Shown in pieces: positions 35,903 to 46,038 of a stretch of DNA of 64,000 bases (its first letter is position 1; each line of letters starts with the position of its first letter). The notes beneath the pieces are model-generated. The model was not told the origin of the DNA and ran no database searches. It worked only from the letters and a program-made list of their open reading frames with translations. The position numbers were made by a program, and so were the translations under genes. This stretch comes from Cognatiyoonia koreensis (GTDB lineage Bacteria; Pseudomonadota; Alphaproteobacteria; Rhodobacterales; Rhodobacteraceae), in NCBI RefSeq assembly GCF_900109295.1, contig NZ_FOIZ01000002.1:930001-994000 (forward strand), in the 5' to 3' direction.

Positions 35903-36829
35903 CTAAAGGACTTCACTCTGATCCAAAGTTGTGAAAACACGGCTGGGGTGCATCATGCCGCCGCGATAGATCCCGACCGCGACAGCCTTGCCATCATATG
36001 ACGCCCAGCACTCGTCCCCAAATTCAAGTTCACTGGCGATAACGGGGGCCGCGTTGCCGTTGCGCAGTTTCGCGACGCTGTCCTGCAAACAGCGGACCTC
36101 GGGGAGATCTTCCAGCCCTGCTTCTAGCGGTACAAGATAAGCATCAAGTGCACCGGTTTTAGCTTGCGCATCAATCGTTTCGACCGAAACGCCATCTTCG
36201 GCCTTGAAAGGACCGGACCACGTACGGCGCAATTCGCGCACATGTCCGAAACAGCCTAGCGCCTTGCCCAGATCACGGGCGATAGAGCGTACATACCCGC
36301 CTTTGCCGCAAGTCATTTCAAGCGTCACGTGGTCAGGATCAGGACGGTCGACATGCAACAATTCCTCGACCCAAAGCTGGCGCGCGGCAAGATCCATCTC
36401 TTCCCCGTCGCGCGCTTTCTTGTAGGCGCGCTCCCCGTCAATCTTGACGGCAGAGAACTGCGGTGGAACCTGCATGATGTCGCCGACAAATTGACCAAGG
36501 GCTTGCTTGATCTCGTCATCCGACGGGCGCGCATCGCTTTCGGCGATGACCTCGCCCTCAGCGTCGTCGGTATTGGTCGCCTGCCCAAGCCGCACGGTAA
36601 ATGTATAGGCCTTCAGCGCATCAGTGATGTAAGGCACGGTCTTTGTCGCCTCGCCAAGCGCGATGGCCAGAACTCCGGTGGCTTCTGGGTCGAGTGTTCC
36701 TGCATGGCCTGCCTTCTTGGCATCCATCGCCCAGCGCACCTTGTTGACGATGGCGGTGGAGGTCATTCCGGCGGGTTTATCTACCACAAGCCAGCCTGAA
36801 ATATCACGGCCTTTACGTTTGCGTGCCAT
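35903..36829 (-). CDS. truB: tRNA pseudouridine(55) synthase TruB
   Basis: A protein of 308 residues from ATG 36829, with TGAGGA about 5 nt upstream; an in-frame ATG four codons earlier is weaker. The catalytic motif [13 protein letters not shown] has Asp47. [12 protein letters not shown] and the [16 protein letters not shown]-binding segment follow the family. It modifies uridine 55 in the T-loop of tRNAs. It is downstream of the phosphodiester glycosidase and rbfA. Confidence 0.95.
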   Translation of the reverse strand: MARKRKGRDISGWLVVDKPAGMTSTAIVNKVRWAMDAKKAGHAGTLDPEATGVLAIALGEATKTVPYITDALKAYTFTVRLGQATNTDDAEGEVIAESDARPSDDEIKQALGQFVGDIMQVPPQFSAVKIDGERAYKKARDGEEMDLAARQLWVEELLHVDRPDPDHVTLEMTCGKGGYVRSIARDLGKALGCFGHVRELRRTWSGPFKAEDGVSVETIDAQAKTGALDAYLVPLEAGLEDLPEVRCLQDSVAKLRNGNAAPVIASELEFGDECWASYDGKAVAVGIYRGGMMHPSRVFTTLDQSEVL

Positions 36830-36877
36830 TGCTGTCCTCATGCGATTGGAACGCGCCTGCTAGCGTCCCACCAAGGA

Positions 36878-37594
36878 CTAGTCAATCACGCCGATGATCG
36901 GCCCCAACTGGAATCCAAAGTCTGATCGGCCAAGTTGCGGGGCGTGAAGACGAGAGACTTTCCCATCAAAGTAAAGCGCTTGATCAACCTGCAGGTAATC
37001 GCGGAACAGCAAACCAAAACTATGAAAATTTACAGCATCGTTGGAAATGGCGAAATAGGCGGTTTTGCCGTCCGGGCTGGTGCCCGCTCCATTACGAATG
37101 AATTTGGAAGACCCATTGGGGATGAAACGTGGGTGCAGTGCGCCGTCAATGACCAGCATCGGGCCGGATTGCGTCGCGTCGCGGCACTGGCGCGCAGATT
37201 CGATAAACTGCAGCGTTTCGATGACCCGCGCGCTGTCATCGTTGATACAAAGAACACCATTGGGCAGCAGTCCGAAATTGCCCGGCCCATCCGAGGAGAC
37301 GATCTGCGAAACGATTGCGCCGTCTTCCTGATAAAGACCGACTGGGCTGCGATCACTATGATACATGCCGGCGTTCATCGCGAATGACAGGGTTTCTACA
37401 TCCAGCGTCGCCTGAATGGCATCGAACTGGCCGTAGACTTCTCCGTTCTGGCCGGTGTGGAACAGGCGCAGGTTTTCGGTCGCGGCGTTCACGGTGCAGA
37501 TCGTATAACTGTTGCCTTGAAAGGTTAGGTCTTCGCACAGGACAGCTGCAGCGGGCGTCGCCAAAAGCATGAACAGCGCAACAAGCAGGCGCAT
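36878..37594 (-). CDS. secreted phosphodiester glycosidase-family (NAGPA) protein
   Basis: A protein of 238 residues with a signal peptide MRLLVALFMLLATPAAAVLC. The fold of the NAGPA/YigE family is seen in LSFAMNAGMYHSDRSPVGLYQEDG, PNGVLCINDDSARVIETLQFIE, ATQSGPMLVIDG and NFGLLPNGVL. Such enzymes cleave sugar-phosphodiester bonds in glycans or cell-wall polymers; here it would act in the periplasm. Its ATG overlaps the rbfA stop by one base (TGATG), an odd insertion between two RNA-maturation genes. Confidence 0.85.
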   Translation of the reverse strand: MRLLVALFMLLATPAAAVLCEDLTFQGNSYTICTVNAATENLRLFHTGQNGEVYGQFDAIQATLDVETLSFAMNAGMYHSDRSPVGLYQEDGAIVSQIVSSDGPGNFGLLPNGVLCINDDSARVIETLQFIESARQCRDATQSGPMLVIDGALHPRFIPNGSSKFIRNGAGTSPDGKTAYFAISNDAVNFHSFGLLFRDYLQVDQALYFDGKVSRLHAPQLGRSDFGFQLGPIIGVID

Positions 37595-37989
37595 CAGTCG
37601 TCGAGATCCTGCCGCACGTGTTCGTCAGCCAAAAGGCGACGGGTTGCATCCATGCGGTCATATGTGTCGTCGATGGCGAAACGGATTTCCGGCGCAAACT
37701 TGATCGTTAGCGCCTTGCTCACCTGTTTGCGGATCTCATGACGGTTCTTGCGCAGCGCGGCCAGCGCTTCTTCCTGACCTTGGCCACCAAGCGGCAGCAC
37801 ATAGGCTGTCGCAATAGACAGATCAGGTGAACAGCGAACTTCGCCGACTGTGATCGACATGCGTTCAAGGTCGGGGTCGTGAATATCGCCACGTTGCAGC
37901 AGCTCTGACAGCCGCCGCCGGATGACTTCGCCCACGCGCAGCTGGCGTTGTGACGGCGCACCGCCGGTGGAATTCTTGTTCTTTGCCAT
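37594..37989 (-). CDS. rbfA: ribosome-binding factor A
   Basis: A protein of 131 residues from ATG 37989; a second ATG three codons upstream is possible. The KH-like fold is marked by LRVGEVIRRRLSELLQRGDIHDPDLERMSITVGEV, then SIATAYVLPLGG and FAPEIRFAIDDTYDRMDAT. It helps mature the 30S subunit and matters at low temperature. Its stop overlaps the start of the next gene, so the products are translationally coupled. Confidence 0.95.
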   Translation of the reverse strand: MAKNKNSTGGAPSQRQLRVGEVIRRRLSELLQRGDIHDPDLERMSITVGEVRCSPDLSIATAYVLPLGGQGQEEALAALRKNRHEIRKQVSKALTIKFAPEIRFAIDDTYDRMDATRRLLADEHVRQDLDD

Positions 37990-38086
37990 AGCCACCATCT
38001 AAGCGGTCATGCGTCAGTTGCCAAGCAGGGCTTTGCACTTCAGCGACAGGCCGCTAAGACAGGATCGGAAATTAAAGGAACGCGAT

Positions 38087-38896
38087 ATGTCAGAACTTCC
38101 GGGCATCGTTGTCACAGGCGCATCCGGCCGCATGGGCCAGATGCTTGTCAGAACAATCGCCGAAAGCGGGGCAGCGCGGCTTGTCGGAGCGCTCGAACGG
38201 GCAGGGCATGACTGGATCGGTCGCGATATTGGCGAAGCGATGGGTGGTGCTGCGATCGATGTCCTCGTGACAGACGATCCGGTCGAGGTGTTCGCCAAGG
38301 CGCAAGCGGTGATCGACTTCACCGCACCCGCCGCAACAGTCGCATTTGCCGGACTTGCGGCGCAGGCCCGCGCAGTTCACGTCATCGGAACAACTGGTTT
38401 GACCGAAGCCGACCTGAAGGCGATCAACGCGGCCGCGCGCCACGCGGTCATTGTCCGTGCGGGAAACATGTCGCTGGGGGTAAATCTGCTTGTGCAACTG
38501 ACAAAGAAAGTTGCCGCAGCACTGGATGAGGATTTCGATATCGAAATCATCGAAGCGCACCATAACCAGAAGGTCGACGCGCCTTCCGGCACCGCTTTGA
38601 TGTTGGGAGAGGCGGCCGCCGAAGGGCGAGGCGTCAAGCTGGCTGATGTACGCGACAGCGGTCGTGACGGCATGACAGGTGCAAGAATGCGCGGCAATAT
38701 CGGGTTCGCCGCAATTCGCGGGGGCGATATCGTTGGTGATCACGACGTTCTCTTTGCAGCAAAAAGCGAGCAGATCACACTCCGGCATCGTGCAATGGAC
38801 CGCACCGTTTTCGCAAAGGGTGCCCTAAAGGCCGCACTTTGGGGCCAGGACAAGTCACCCGGCGAATATGATATGGTCGATGTTCTGGGGCTATAG
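38087..38896 (+). CDS. dapB: 4-hydroxy-tetrahydrodipicolinate reductase
   Basis: A protein of 269 residues from ATG 38087 (AAAGGAACG upstream). NAD(P)-binding GASGRMG is at 11-17, and the catalytic segment [15 protein letters not shown] contains the His pair and Lys. It reduces the dihydrodipicolinate precursor toward lysine and meso-DAP, needed for peptidoglycan. It is apparently monocistronic, followed by a short gap and a small secreted protein. Confidence 0.96.
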   Translation: MSELPGIVVTGASGRMGQMLVRTIAESGAARLVGALERAGHDWIGRDIGEAMGGAAIDVLVTDDPVEVFAKAQAVIDFTAPAATVAFAGLAAQARAVHVIGTTGLTEADLKAINAAARHAVIVRAGNMSLGVNLLVQLTKKVAAALDEDFDIEIIEAHHNQKVDAPSGTALMLGEAAAEGRGVKLADVRDSGRDGMTGARMRGNIGFAAIRGGDIVGDHDVLFAAKSEQITLRHRAMDRTVFAKGALKAALWGQDKSPGEYDMVDVLGL

Positions 38897-38980
38897 GCAC
38901 CTCACATCCGTTTGATATCGCATAACTGAACCAGTTTGGGTCTCGTGCCGTAAGAACACCAAACAGCGACGGAGTCGGTT

Positions 38981-39343
38981 ATGAAAAACGCATTTGTTGG
39001 CGGCCTGCTGGCCATCATGTCTGCCGCGCCTGCGGCCGCGCAAGATTATCGTCCGGTCACCGACAAGGCAGAGTTCCTGTCTCTGCTTGCTGGCAAGAAC
39101 CTGTCGAATCGCTTGTATGCGGTAAACCTTGCTGTCAGCCCCGACGGCACGATCGCAGGCACAGGTGCCGGCTGGGACATCACCGGCACGTGGAGCTGGC
39201 AGGACGGTTTTTTCTGCCGCGAGATGAGTTGGGGTGGCGATCCAATCCCGTATAACTGCCAGTTGGTCGAAGTCGCAGGGAACGATATGCGCTTCACAAT
39301 AGATCAGGGTGCCGGTGACAGCGCGTCATTCCGCTTGCGCTGA
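38981..39343 (+). CDS. small hypothetical secreted protein
   Basis: A protein of 120 residues with a signal peptide (MKNAFVGGLLAIMSAAPAAAQ). The mature part has beta-strand-like segments (LYAVNLAVSPDGTIAGTG, GWDITGTWSWQDGFFCREMSWGG) and two cysteines that could form a disulfide. The TWSWQDGFFCREM run is similar to small uncharacterised periplasmic proteins of this group, as far as I can tell. Function unknown; it is separate from dapB by 84 nt. Confidence 0.65.
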   Translation: MKNAFVGGLLAIMSAAPAAAQDYRPVTDKAEFLSLLAGKNLSNRLYAVNLAVSPDGTIAGTGAGWDITGTWSWQDGFFCREMSWGGDPIPYNCQLVEVAGNDMRFTIDQGAGDSASFRLR

Positions 39344-39373
39344 TCGGCTGCCAAATCATCCAAAGGTGCCTAC

Positions 39374-39550
39374 CTAAAAGTCGATGGCGATGCCTTTTTT
39401 TTCCCAGTCGCCGTAGCGAACGGGCTCGGGACCATCGCGGCCACCCAATTCTGGTGGCAATTGCATTTCCTTGGCTTTCTTGCGGCGTTCCTCGGCTTCT
39501 GCAAGGGCGCGCTGGGCTGCGGCTGGAAGATCGGACTCATTCTGGCTCAT
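39374..39550 (-). CDS. DUF1674 protein, Sdh5/SdhAF4-like
   Basis: A protein of 58 residues from ATG 39550, AAGGACG upstream. It ends GGRDGPEPVRYGDWEKKGIAIDF, the DUF1674 signature. In mitochondria the homologue SdhAF4 helps assemble succinate dehydrogenase by binding the flavinated subunit; bacterial members are presumed similar but untested. It diverges from the rsmB gene. The small size and acidic/basic N-terminus agree with the family. Confidence 0.85.
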   Translation of the reverse strand: MSQNESDLPAAAQRALAEAEERRKKAKEMQLPPELGGRDGPEPVRYGDWEKKGIAIDF

Positions 39551-39617
39551 GGTTGCGTCCTTGTGGGGCATATCACTCTGATATACCTCCGGGATCGATC
39601 CAGACAAGAGTGACACC

Positions 39618-40883
39618 ATGACACAAACCGGGATGCCTGCCCGTCGCGCGGCGCACCAGATGCTGCAGCAGATCACCACTGAAGGGCGATTGCTGTCCGA
39701 ATTGCTGGGGTCGGGCGTGCTTGATCAACTGGCCCCCGAAGACCGGGCGACCGCGCAACGATTGGTTACCGAAACACTGAGGGGGCTCGATCGGGCAGAT
39801 CGACTACTCAAGCCGTTCCTGCAAAAGAACCCGCCGATATTCGTGCGCAATGCCCTGCGCCTCGGTGCAATCGAACTCGTCGGCGGGGGTGCGGCCCACG
39901 GCGTCGTGAATGCCTATGTCGAAATCGTTGGTCGTAACAAGCGTACGCAGTCCCTGAAGGGTTTGGTGAATGCAGTCTTGCGCAAGGTGGACCCCGCGGC
40001 ATGGGAACAGCTACCCGTCCCTGTGACTCCGCCGTGGCTACGGCAACCGCTGGTCGCGGCCTGGGGACGCAAGGCGATGAATGGCATCGAAAAGGCTCAT
40101 TTTGCGGGTGCACCGCTTGATCTGACGGCGAAAGCGGACGCAAAAGCCGTTGCGGCAGCGGTAGACGGCGAGGTTCTGCCGACGGGCAGCGTGCGTGTCG
40201 CGGATGCAGGACAAGTATCGAAACTGCCGGGTTTCGTCGAAGGGAATTGGTGGGTGCAGGACGCAGCCGCGGCTTTGCCAGTCAAACTGCTTGGCGATGT
40301 GCAAGGTCAGCGCGTGCTTGACCTATGCGCCGCGCCGGGCGGTAAGACGTTGCAACTTGCTGCGGCTGGCGCGGCGATCACCGCAGTCGATCTGTCGCCA
40401 ACACGCATGGCCCGCGTCGAAGAAAACCTGAAACGGACGGGTCTCAAGGCAGAAACAATCGTGTGCGATGCACGCGCGTTCAAGGCTGATCCATATGACG
40501 CTGTGTTGCTGGATGCCCCGTGCTCGGCAACCGGAACGATTCGCCGCCACCCTGATCTGCCGCACGCAAAGGATGGCGCGGAATTCGGCGCGCTGATCGC
40601 GCAGCAGGCGATCCTGATCGACCATGCGGTGACATTGGTCAAGCCGGGGGGGCGGCTGGTTTTCTGCACTTGTTCGCTTTTGCCCGACGAAGGCGAAGTG
40701 CAGGTCGAAGAGGCACTTGAGCGTCATCCTGAGCTCACCGTGGATCGTGCAGCACTCGCGCGGCCTGGCATCGACCCCGACTGGATAACCGAGGAAGGTG
40801 GACTGCGCCTGCGCCCCGATTACTGGGCGGAAGCGGGCGGGATGGACGGGTTCTATATGGCGGTTCTGTCAAAGCCTGCGTGA
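39618..40883 (+). CDS. 16S rRNA (cytosine-5) methyltransferase, RsmB-like
   Basis: A protein of 421 residues. An N-terminal NusB-like RNA-binding domain (about 1-130: PARRAAHQMLQQIT, LVTETLRGLDRADRLLKPFL) precedes the SAM domain, with DLCAAPGGKTLQLAAAG (SAM loop), DAPCSATGTIRRHPD (first catalytic Cys) and FCTCSLLPDEGE (second Cys). It would methylate C967 of 16S rRNA or a similar site. It stands alone upstream of the heparinase-like gene. Confidence 0.92.
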   Translation: MTQTGMPARRAAHQMLQQITTEGRLLSELLGSGVLDQLAPEDRATAQRLVTETLRGLDRADRLLKPFLQKNPPIFVRNALRLGAIELVGGGAAHGVVNAYVEIVGRNKRTQSLKGLVNAVLRKVDPAAWEQLPVPVTPPWLRQPLVAAWGRKAMNGIEKAHFAGAPLDLTAKADAKAVAAAVDGEVLPTGSVRVADAGQVSKLPGFVEGNWWVQDAAAALPVKLLGDVQGQRVLDLCAAPGGKTLQLAAAGAAITAVDLSPTRMARVEENLKRTGLKAETIVCDARAFKADPYDAVLLDAPCSATGTIRRHPDLPHAKDGAEFGALIAQQAILIDHAVTLVKPGGRLVFCTCSLLPDEGEVQVEEALERHPELTVDRAALARPGIDPDWITEEGGLRLRPDYWAEAGGMDGFYMAVLSKPA

Positions 40884-40952
40884 CTTGATCCACCGGTTTG
40901 GCTATTCTTCGCGCAACAATAAGCGTGAATCGCGCAGACCCGAGGCAACAGT

Positions 40953-42683
40953 TTGACCCAATCGCAGACCTGGCGTGCTCGTCGCACGGCCTTTATGCAT
41001 CGTTATCATGCGCGTCGCGCGGCGCGGGCAAAGCCTGCGACGGGGTTCGTGACTCAGCCCGAACCACGTACGATCGGGCATTTTGCACGTGGGCGACAGT
41101 TGATTGCGGGCAATTACTTGTTCGCAGGCACTCTGACAGAGGCAAAAGACGCTTCAATCTGGGAAATCGATCAGTCTTCGCCAATGGTGCGCGAGGAATT
41201 GCATGGATGTAACTGGCTGGACGATCTGGCAGCCGTCGGGGACGCCAAGGCGCGGGCCTCCGCGCAGGCTTGGGTGAACGATTGGATTGACCGATATGGC
41301 ACGGGGACAGGTCCCGGATGGTTGCCGGGCCTGACCGGCCGGCGGTTGATCCGTTGGATCAATCACGGGATCTTCTTGTTGCGGGGGCAGAAAAAAGAAC
41401 GCTCGGAGGCGTTCTTTCGCTCGCTAGGTCAGCAGACGTTGTTCCTGTCGCGCCGCTGGCGGGTGACACCACCGGGTTTGCCCCGTTTCGAGGCGCTGGC
41501 CGGGATGATCTACGCAGGCCTAGCACTGGAAGGAATGCGAGAGCATGTCGCGCCGGCAATGCGTGCACTTGCCGCCGACTGCAGGACAGAGATCGACGCA
41601 GATGGCGGCATCGCCACCCGTAATCCCGAAGAGCTTTTGGAGGTAATGACCCTTCTGAATTGGGCGATTGCGGCATTTGCCGAGGCCGGACAACAACCGC
41701 CGCCACCAGTTCTGGACGCCATTGATCGCATCGCACCGACCTTGCGTGCACTGCGTCATGCCGATGGCAGTCTGGCGCGCTTTCACGGTGGCGGGCGTGG
41801 ACTTGATGGGCGTCTGGATCATGCGCTTGCGACATCCAACGTAAAAACACCGCCCGGTGAAGGGCTGCACATGGGCTTTGCCCGCATAAATGCGGGCCGG
41901 ATGTCGATCATTATCGACGCAGCGCGACCGCCCACTGGCCTGTTCTCTGCAAACGGTCACGCATCGACACTGGCGATGGAACTGACAAGCGGACGCCGCC
42001 CGATCATCGTGAATTGCGGGTCCGGGCGCAGTTTTGGACCTGAATGGCGCAGGGCCGGAAGGGCAACACCCAGCCACGCGACGCTCGGGATCGAGGGGTA
42101 TTCATCCTCACGCCTCGGTCAGGCGTCGGGTGCGCTCAGCAACGGGCCGGAAATACTTGTCGATACGCCAACGCTGGTGCGCTGCGAAACATCCGAATTG
42201 CCGGACGGACGGCGGATCGAATTATCGCACAACGGCTTTCAACTGACCCATGGGCTTACGCACGCCCGTATTCTGGATATCGCCCATGACGGGCGCGGCA
42301 TCGTGGGCGAGGATATGCTGACGACGCTCTCAAGCGATGACCAGCGCCGCTTTGACAGCGCATTGGACCAGTCAAAGCTACAGGGGATTCCCTATGCCGT
42401 GCGATTCCACCTGCATCCTGACGTTGATGCGACGGTCGATCTGGGTGGAACAGCGGTATCGCTGGCGCTCAAATCCGGGGAAATCTGGGTGTTTCGCTAT
42501 GACGGGATCGGCCGTATGGACCTGAAACCGTCGGTTTATCTGGAAAATGGGCGATTAAAGCCGCGTGCGACACGACAGGTGGTTTTATCTGGACGCGCAA
42601 TGTCCTATGCGACGCGCGTCTGCTGGTCACTGGCCAAGGCGCAGGACACCCCCGACGTTGTCCGCGATCTGGCCCCAAGATGA
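40953..42683 (+). CDS. heparinase II/III-like protein
   Basis: A protein of 576 residues. The apparent start is TTG at 40953, kept because GAGG lies about nine nt upstream and the N-terminus ([19 protein letters not shown]) resembles family members in this order; the ATG at residue 15 is the alternative. Middle parts ([42 protein letters not shown]) form the (alpha/alpha) barrel, with the C-terminal beta domain ([41 protein letters not shown]). It is not clearly a heparin lyase, and no signal peptide is visible. Role unknown, perhaps polysaccharide-related. Confidence 0.85.
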   Translation: MTQSQTWRARRTAFMHRYHARRAARAKPATGFVTQPEPRTIGHFARGRQLIAGNYLFAGTLTEAKDASIWEIDQSSPMVREELHGCNWLDDLAAVGDAKARASAQAWVNDWIDRYGTGTGPGWLPGLTGRRLIRWINHGIFLLRGQKKERSEAFFRSLGQQTLFLSRRWRVTPPGLPRFEALAGMIYAGLALEGMREHVAPAMRALAADCRTEIDADGGIATRNPEELLEVMTLLNWAIAAFAEAGQQPPPPVLDAIDRIAPTLRALRHADGSLARFHGGGRGLDGRLDHALATSNVKTPPGEGLHMGFARINAGRMSIIIDAARPPTGLFSANGHASTLAMELTSGRRPIIVNCGSGRSFGPEWRRAGRATPSHATLGIEGYSSSRLGQASGALSNGPEILVDTPTLVRCETSELPDGRRIELSHNGFQLTHGLTHARILDIAHDGRGIVGEDMLTTLSSDDQRRFDSALDQSKLQGIPYAVRFHLHPDVDATVDLGGTAVSLALKSGEIWVFRYDGIGRMDLKPSVYLENGRLKPRATRQVVLSGRAMSYATRVCWSLAKAQDTPDVVRDLAPR

Positions 42684-42708
42684 TCGGCGCTATCTTTGGG
42701 GGCCAAAC

Positions 42709-44298
42709 ATGACCGACCTGCATCCGATCCGCCGCGCACTACTTTCTGTTTCCGACAAGACGGGGTTGATCGACCTCGGTAAGGCGCTTGCCGGGCACGG
42801 GGTCGAATTGCTCTCCACCGGCGGCTCTGCAAAGGCGCTGCGCGATGCGGGCCTGGACGTGAAAGATGTGGCCGACGTGACAGGCTTCCCTGAAATGATG
42901 GACGGACGTGTAAAAACGTTGCACCCCGTCGTCCACGGCGGGCTACTGGCGCGGCGTGATCTGGATGGCCACGTCGCGGCGATGAAAGAACACAACATCG
43001 GCGGAATCGACCTGTTGGTGGTGAACCTGTATCCATTCGAGGAAACCGTCGCGAAAGGTGCGGATTTCGATACCTGCATCGAAAACATCGACATTGGTGG
43101 ACCCGCGATGATCCGTTCAGCAGCCAAAAATCACGCGTTCGTCAATGTGGTGACAGACGTCGTTGATTACGCGGCTGTGCTTGCGGAAATGGACGCAAAT
43201 GGTGGGCAGACGACGCTGGGACTGCGTCAACGTCTGGCCCAGACCGCCTATGCCCGCACTGCCGCATATGACACGGCTGTCAGCACATGGATGGCCAAGG
43301 CGATTGATACAAGCGAACCACGCCGCAGGTCGTTTGGCGGCACGCTTGCGCAATCGCTCCGCTACGGCGAGAACCCGCATCAGACAGCCAGCTTCTATAC
43401 AGACGGCACCGAAAGTCCGGGCGTTGCGACGGCTGTGCAACATCAGGGCAAGGAACTGTCCTATAACAACATCAACGACACTGATGCGGCCTTTGAACTG
43501 GTCGCCGAATTCGATCCCGCAGACGGGCCTGCAGTTGCGATTATCAAGCACGCAAACCCCTCCGGCGTCGCACGCGGCGCGACATTGCTTGATGCCTACA
43601 AGAATGCATTCGACTGTGACCGCACATCTGCGTTTGGCGGGATTGTCGCGCTCAATCAGCCGTTAGACGAAGCCACGGCAAAAGAGATCAGCGGGATATT
43701 CACAGAAGTTGTCATCGCCCCCGGTGCGTCCGATGCGGCAAAGTCCGTGTTCGCCGCAAAAAAGAACCTGCGTCTGTTGACGACAGACGGATTGCCCGAC
43801 CCGAAAGCGGGCGGGCTGACGTATCGGCAGGTCGCTGGCGGGATGCTGGTGCAGGACAAGGACGTCGGATTTGTCGGACTGGACGATCTGAAAGTCGTGA
43901 CCAAAGTCGCACCAACAGATGATCAGATGGCTGACCTGTTGTTCGCTTGGAAGGTCGCCAAGCACGTCAAATCAAACGCGATTGTCTACGTGAAGGACAA
44001 GGCGACGGTTGGTGTCGGTGCGGGACAGATGTCGCGACTTGATAGTGCGTTGATCGCCGCAAAAAAGGCAGAGCGCATGGCCGAAGCGATGGACCTGCCA
44101 GAACCCCTGACCAAAGGGTCAGCGGTCGCGTCCGACGCGTTCTTTCCATTCGCTGACGGATTGCTGGAAGCGGTCGCCGCTGGTGCAACCTGTGTCATCC
44201 AACCCGGTGGGTCTATGCGCGATGACGAGGTGATCGCAGCAGCAGACGACGCTGGAATTGCGATGGTCTTCACCGGCATGCGTCACTTTCGGCATTAA
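42709..44298 (+). CDS. purH: bifunctional AICAR transformylase/IMP cyclohydrolase
   Basis: A protein of 529 residues from ATG 42709 (GGGGGCCAAAC upstream; the frame extends further but overlaps the heparinase gene). The N-terminal cyclohydrolase domain has [28 protein letters not shown] and [18 protein letters not shown]; the C-terminal transformylase has [21 protein letters not shown] and NAIVYVKD. It performs the last two steps of purine synthesis in the cytoplasm. It is followed at seven nt by lspA. Confidence 0.97.
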   Translation: MTDLHPIRRALLSVSDKTGLIDLGKALAGHGVELLSTGGSAKALRDAGLDVKDVADVTGFPEMMDGRVKTLHPVVHGGLLARRDLDGHVAAMKEHNIGGIDLLVVNLYPFEETVAKGADFDTCIENIDIGGPAMIRSAAKNHAFVNVVTDVVDYAAVLAEMDANGGQTTLGLRQRLAQTAYARTAAYDTAVSTWMAKAIDTSEPRRRSFGGTLAQSLRYGENPHQTASFYTDGTESPGVATAVQHQGKELSYNNINDTDAAFELVAEFDPADGPAVAIIKHANPSGVARGATLLDAYKNAFDCDRTSAFGGIVALNQPLDEATAKEISGIFTEVVIAPGASDAAKSVFAAKKNLRLLTTDGLPDPKAGGLTYRQVAGGMLVQDKDVGFVGLDDLKVVTKVAPTDDQMADLLFAWKVAKHVKSNAIVYVKDKATVGVGAGQMSRLDSALIAAKKAERMAEAMDLPEPLTKGSAVASDAFFPFADGLLEAVAAGATCVIQPGGSMRDDEVIAAADDAGIAMVFTGMRHFRH

Positions 44299-44304
44299 GG
44301 AAAA

Positions 44305-44799
44305 ATGATGCGCATAGTCTTCTGGACAGGGTTTTGGGTATTTCTGGCCGATCAGATCACCAAGTTCTTCGTGCTCTACTGGATCAAACTGCCAGAACTC
44401 CCAGGAGAGCGTCTAGACGTCTTTCCGCCTTTCTTGGTTTTGAAAATGGCACGCAACCGCGGTGTCAACTTCGGGCTTTTTGCCGACTATGACATGCGCT
44501 GGGTACTGATCGCTGTCGCGTTCCTGATCTGCGGCGGTGTGCTGTGGTGGCTGCATAAATCCGGGGGAACAAAATGGACCTACATCGCCGCTGGTGTCTT
44601 AATCGGTGGCGCGCTTGGCAATGTTGTGGACCGGCTGCTTTACGGGTGGGTGGCGGATTTCCTGAACATGTCGTGCTGTGGCATCCATAACCCCTATGCG
44701 TTCAACATCGCTGACATAGCGATTTTTGCCGGGGCGGTGCTGCTGGCATTTCTGCCCGAACCAAAGACACCAAAGCGCCCCAAGAAAAAGGCGGCGTGA
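44305..44799 (+). CDS. lspA: signal peptidase II (lipoprotein signal peptidase)
   Basis: A protein of 164 residues with four hydrophobic segments. The catalytic aspartates are in NVVDRLLYG (Asp109) and VADFLNMS (Asp118), and the conserved RNRGVNFGLF is at 51-60. It cleaves the signal of lipoproteins after lipidation in the inner membrane, serving the several lipoproteins in this window. It follows purH by seven nt and precedes the DUF3035 gene, likely in one transcript. Confidence 0.95.
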   Translation: MMRIVFWTGFWVFLADQITKFFVLYWIKLPELPGERLDVFPPFLVLKMARNRGVNFGLFADYDMRWVLIAVAFLICGGVLWWLHKSGGTKWTYIAAGVLIGGALGNVVDRLLYGWVADFLNMSCCGIHNPYAFNIADIAIFAGAVLLAFLPEPKTPKRPKKKAA

Positions 44800-44851
44800 C
44801 GAAGCAGTCGGGTTGAGCTACACAAACCTGCGAGACGACGAAGGAAACGCG

Positions 44852-45352
44852 ATGCGTGGCATAGTTTTGATTGGTGCAGCCCTTGCCCTCGCGGCATGCT
44901 CCGGCGGTGGTGGATTGCGGGACCTGCGGACAGACACAGGTGGGCCCGATGAATTCTCGGTCGTGCCCGGTGCGCCGCTCGAATTGCCTGAAACGCTGAC
45001 ATTGCCACCGCCAACACCGGGCGGAACAAACCGAACAGATGCAGCACCCAAAGCTGCCGCGATCGCAGCACTCGGCGGGTCACCGGCGGCGGCATTTGCA
45101 GGTGGAATTCCAGCAAACGATCAGGCGCTTGTCGCGCATGCAGGCCGCAATGGGCTGCAAAGCGATATTCGCGCAGTTCTGGCAACAGAAGACGCGGCAT
45201 TCCGCGCGCGCCGTGCGCGTCTGAATACATTCAACTTGCTTGGGACGGATCAGTATTTCCGGGCCTATGCGCGCCAGTCACTTGATGCTTATGCCGAATT
45301 GAACAGATTCCGCGCAGCCGGCGTGCAAACCCCAACTGCGCCGCCCCGCTAG
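44852..45352 (+). CDS. DUF3035 lipoprotein (BamF-like)
   Basis: A protein of 166 residues from ATG 44852, AAGGAAACGC upstream. The lipobox LAAC gives Cys16. The mature part has GGPDEFSVVPGAPLELPETLTLPPPTPGGTNRTD (Pro-rich) and a helical C-terminus. It resembles DUF3035, described in Caulobacter as BamF, a lipoprotein of the outer-membrane protein assembly machine; that link is from family knowledge. It lies 52 nt after lspA. Confidence 0.82.
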   Translation: MRGIVLIGAALALAACSGGGGLRDLRTDTGGPDEFSVVPGAPLELPETLTLPPPTPGGTNRTDAAPKAAAIAALGGSPAAAFAGGIPANDQALVAHAGRNGLQSDIRAVLATEDAAFRARRARLNTFNLLGTDQYFRAYARQSLDAYAELNRFRAAGVQTPTAPPR

Positions 45353-45354
45353 GG

Positions 45355-45951
45355 ATGGGCTTCCGCGTAAGCTATATCATCACACCGATACAGCCACGCG
45401 ATGTCGTCGCACCGCTGGGCTTTCGCATCGGGGTCGAAACGGATGCATTGCCCTACGACGAATGGTGGGTCGGCACGCTGAAATCCAACGGCATGACAGT
45501 TCTCTGGTCAGAGGCCGAAGAATTCGCTGCATCAGTAAAGTCCGAACTTGCCGCAATGTCCAAGACCGCACCCGTTTACGCCTGCACCGTCAATGAAACG
45601 GTCATGTCCTCCGACGCTTCTTGCTATCAAGGCGGGCACAAGGTTTGGCAGGTGACCTGGCATGGCGAAGACGGGATCAACAAGGAAAACCTTGTGGCGA
45701 CTGGTGCGCTACCAGATGGCTTCAGCGAAATCCGGGATCGCTTGACGGCTCGTCAGGACGCAGAACAGGACGCTGTTGATCATATGTTCGAAATTCCCTT
45801 GGAAGCAGTCGCTTCGATTGCCGGGTTCCGGCACGACAATGATCTTACCAACGGCACCTTTGCCCGGTTCTTCCGTATCACGACGGCAGATGATGTTAAG
45901 ACAATGAAACCTGTAAAACGTAGCCTTCTTGCAAAGATCTTCGGGCGCTGA
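45355..45951 (+). CDS. hypothetical cytoplasmic protein
   Basis: A protein of 198 residues beginning three nt after the previous stop, with no clear ribosome site (CGCTAGGG upstream). There is no signal or membrane segment. The sequence has aromatic-rich segments (DEWWVGTLKSNGMTVLWSEAEEF, GGHKVWQVTWHGEDG) and a helical region with AEQDAVDHMFEIPLEAVASIAGF, and a basic C-terminal RSLLAKIFGR. I do not recognise the family. It is likely translated through coupling with the DUF3035 gene. Confidence 0.6.
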   Translation: MGFRVSYIITPIQPRDVVAPLGFRIGVETDALPYDEWWVGTLKSNGMTVLWSEAEEFAASVKSELAAMSKTAPVYACTVNETVMSSDASCYQGGHKVWQVTWHGEDGINKENLVATGALPDGFSEIRDRLTARQDAEQDAVDHMFEIPLEAVASIAGFRHDNDLTNGTFARFFRITTADDVKTMKPVKRSLLAKIFGR

Positions 45952-46038
45952 CGCCATCTCACATCCGCGTATGGCCGCTTGAAGCTGCGCACGGGTGACG
46001 TAAGTAGACACTGAACGAAACAGCTGGAAGTCTGATTT

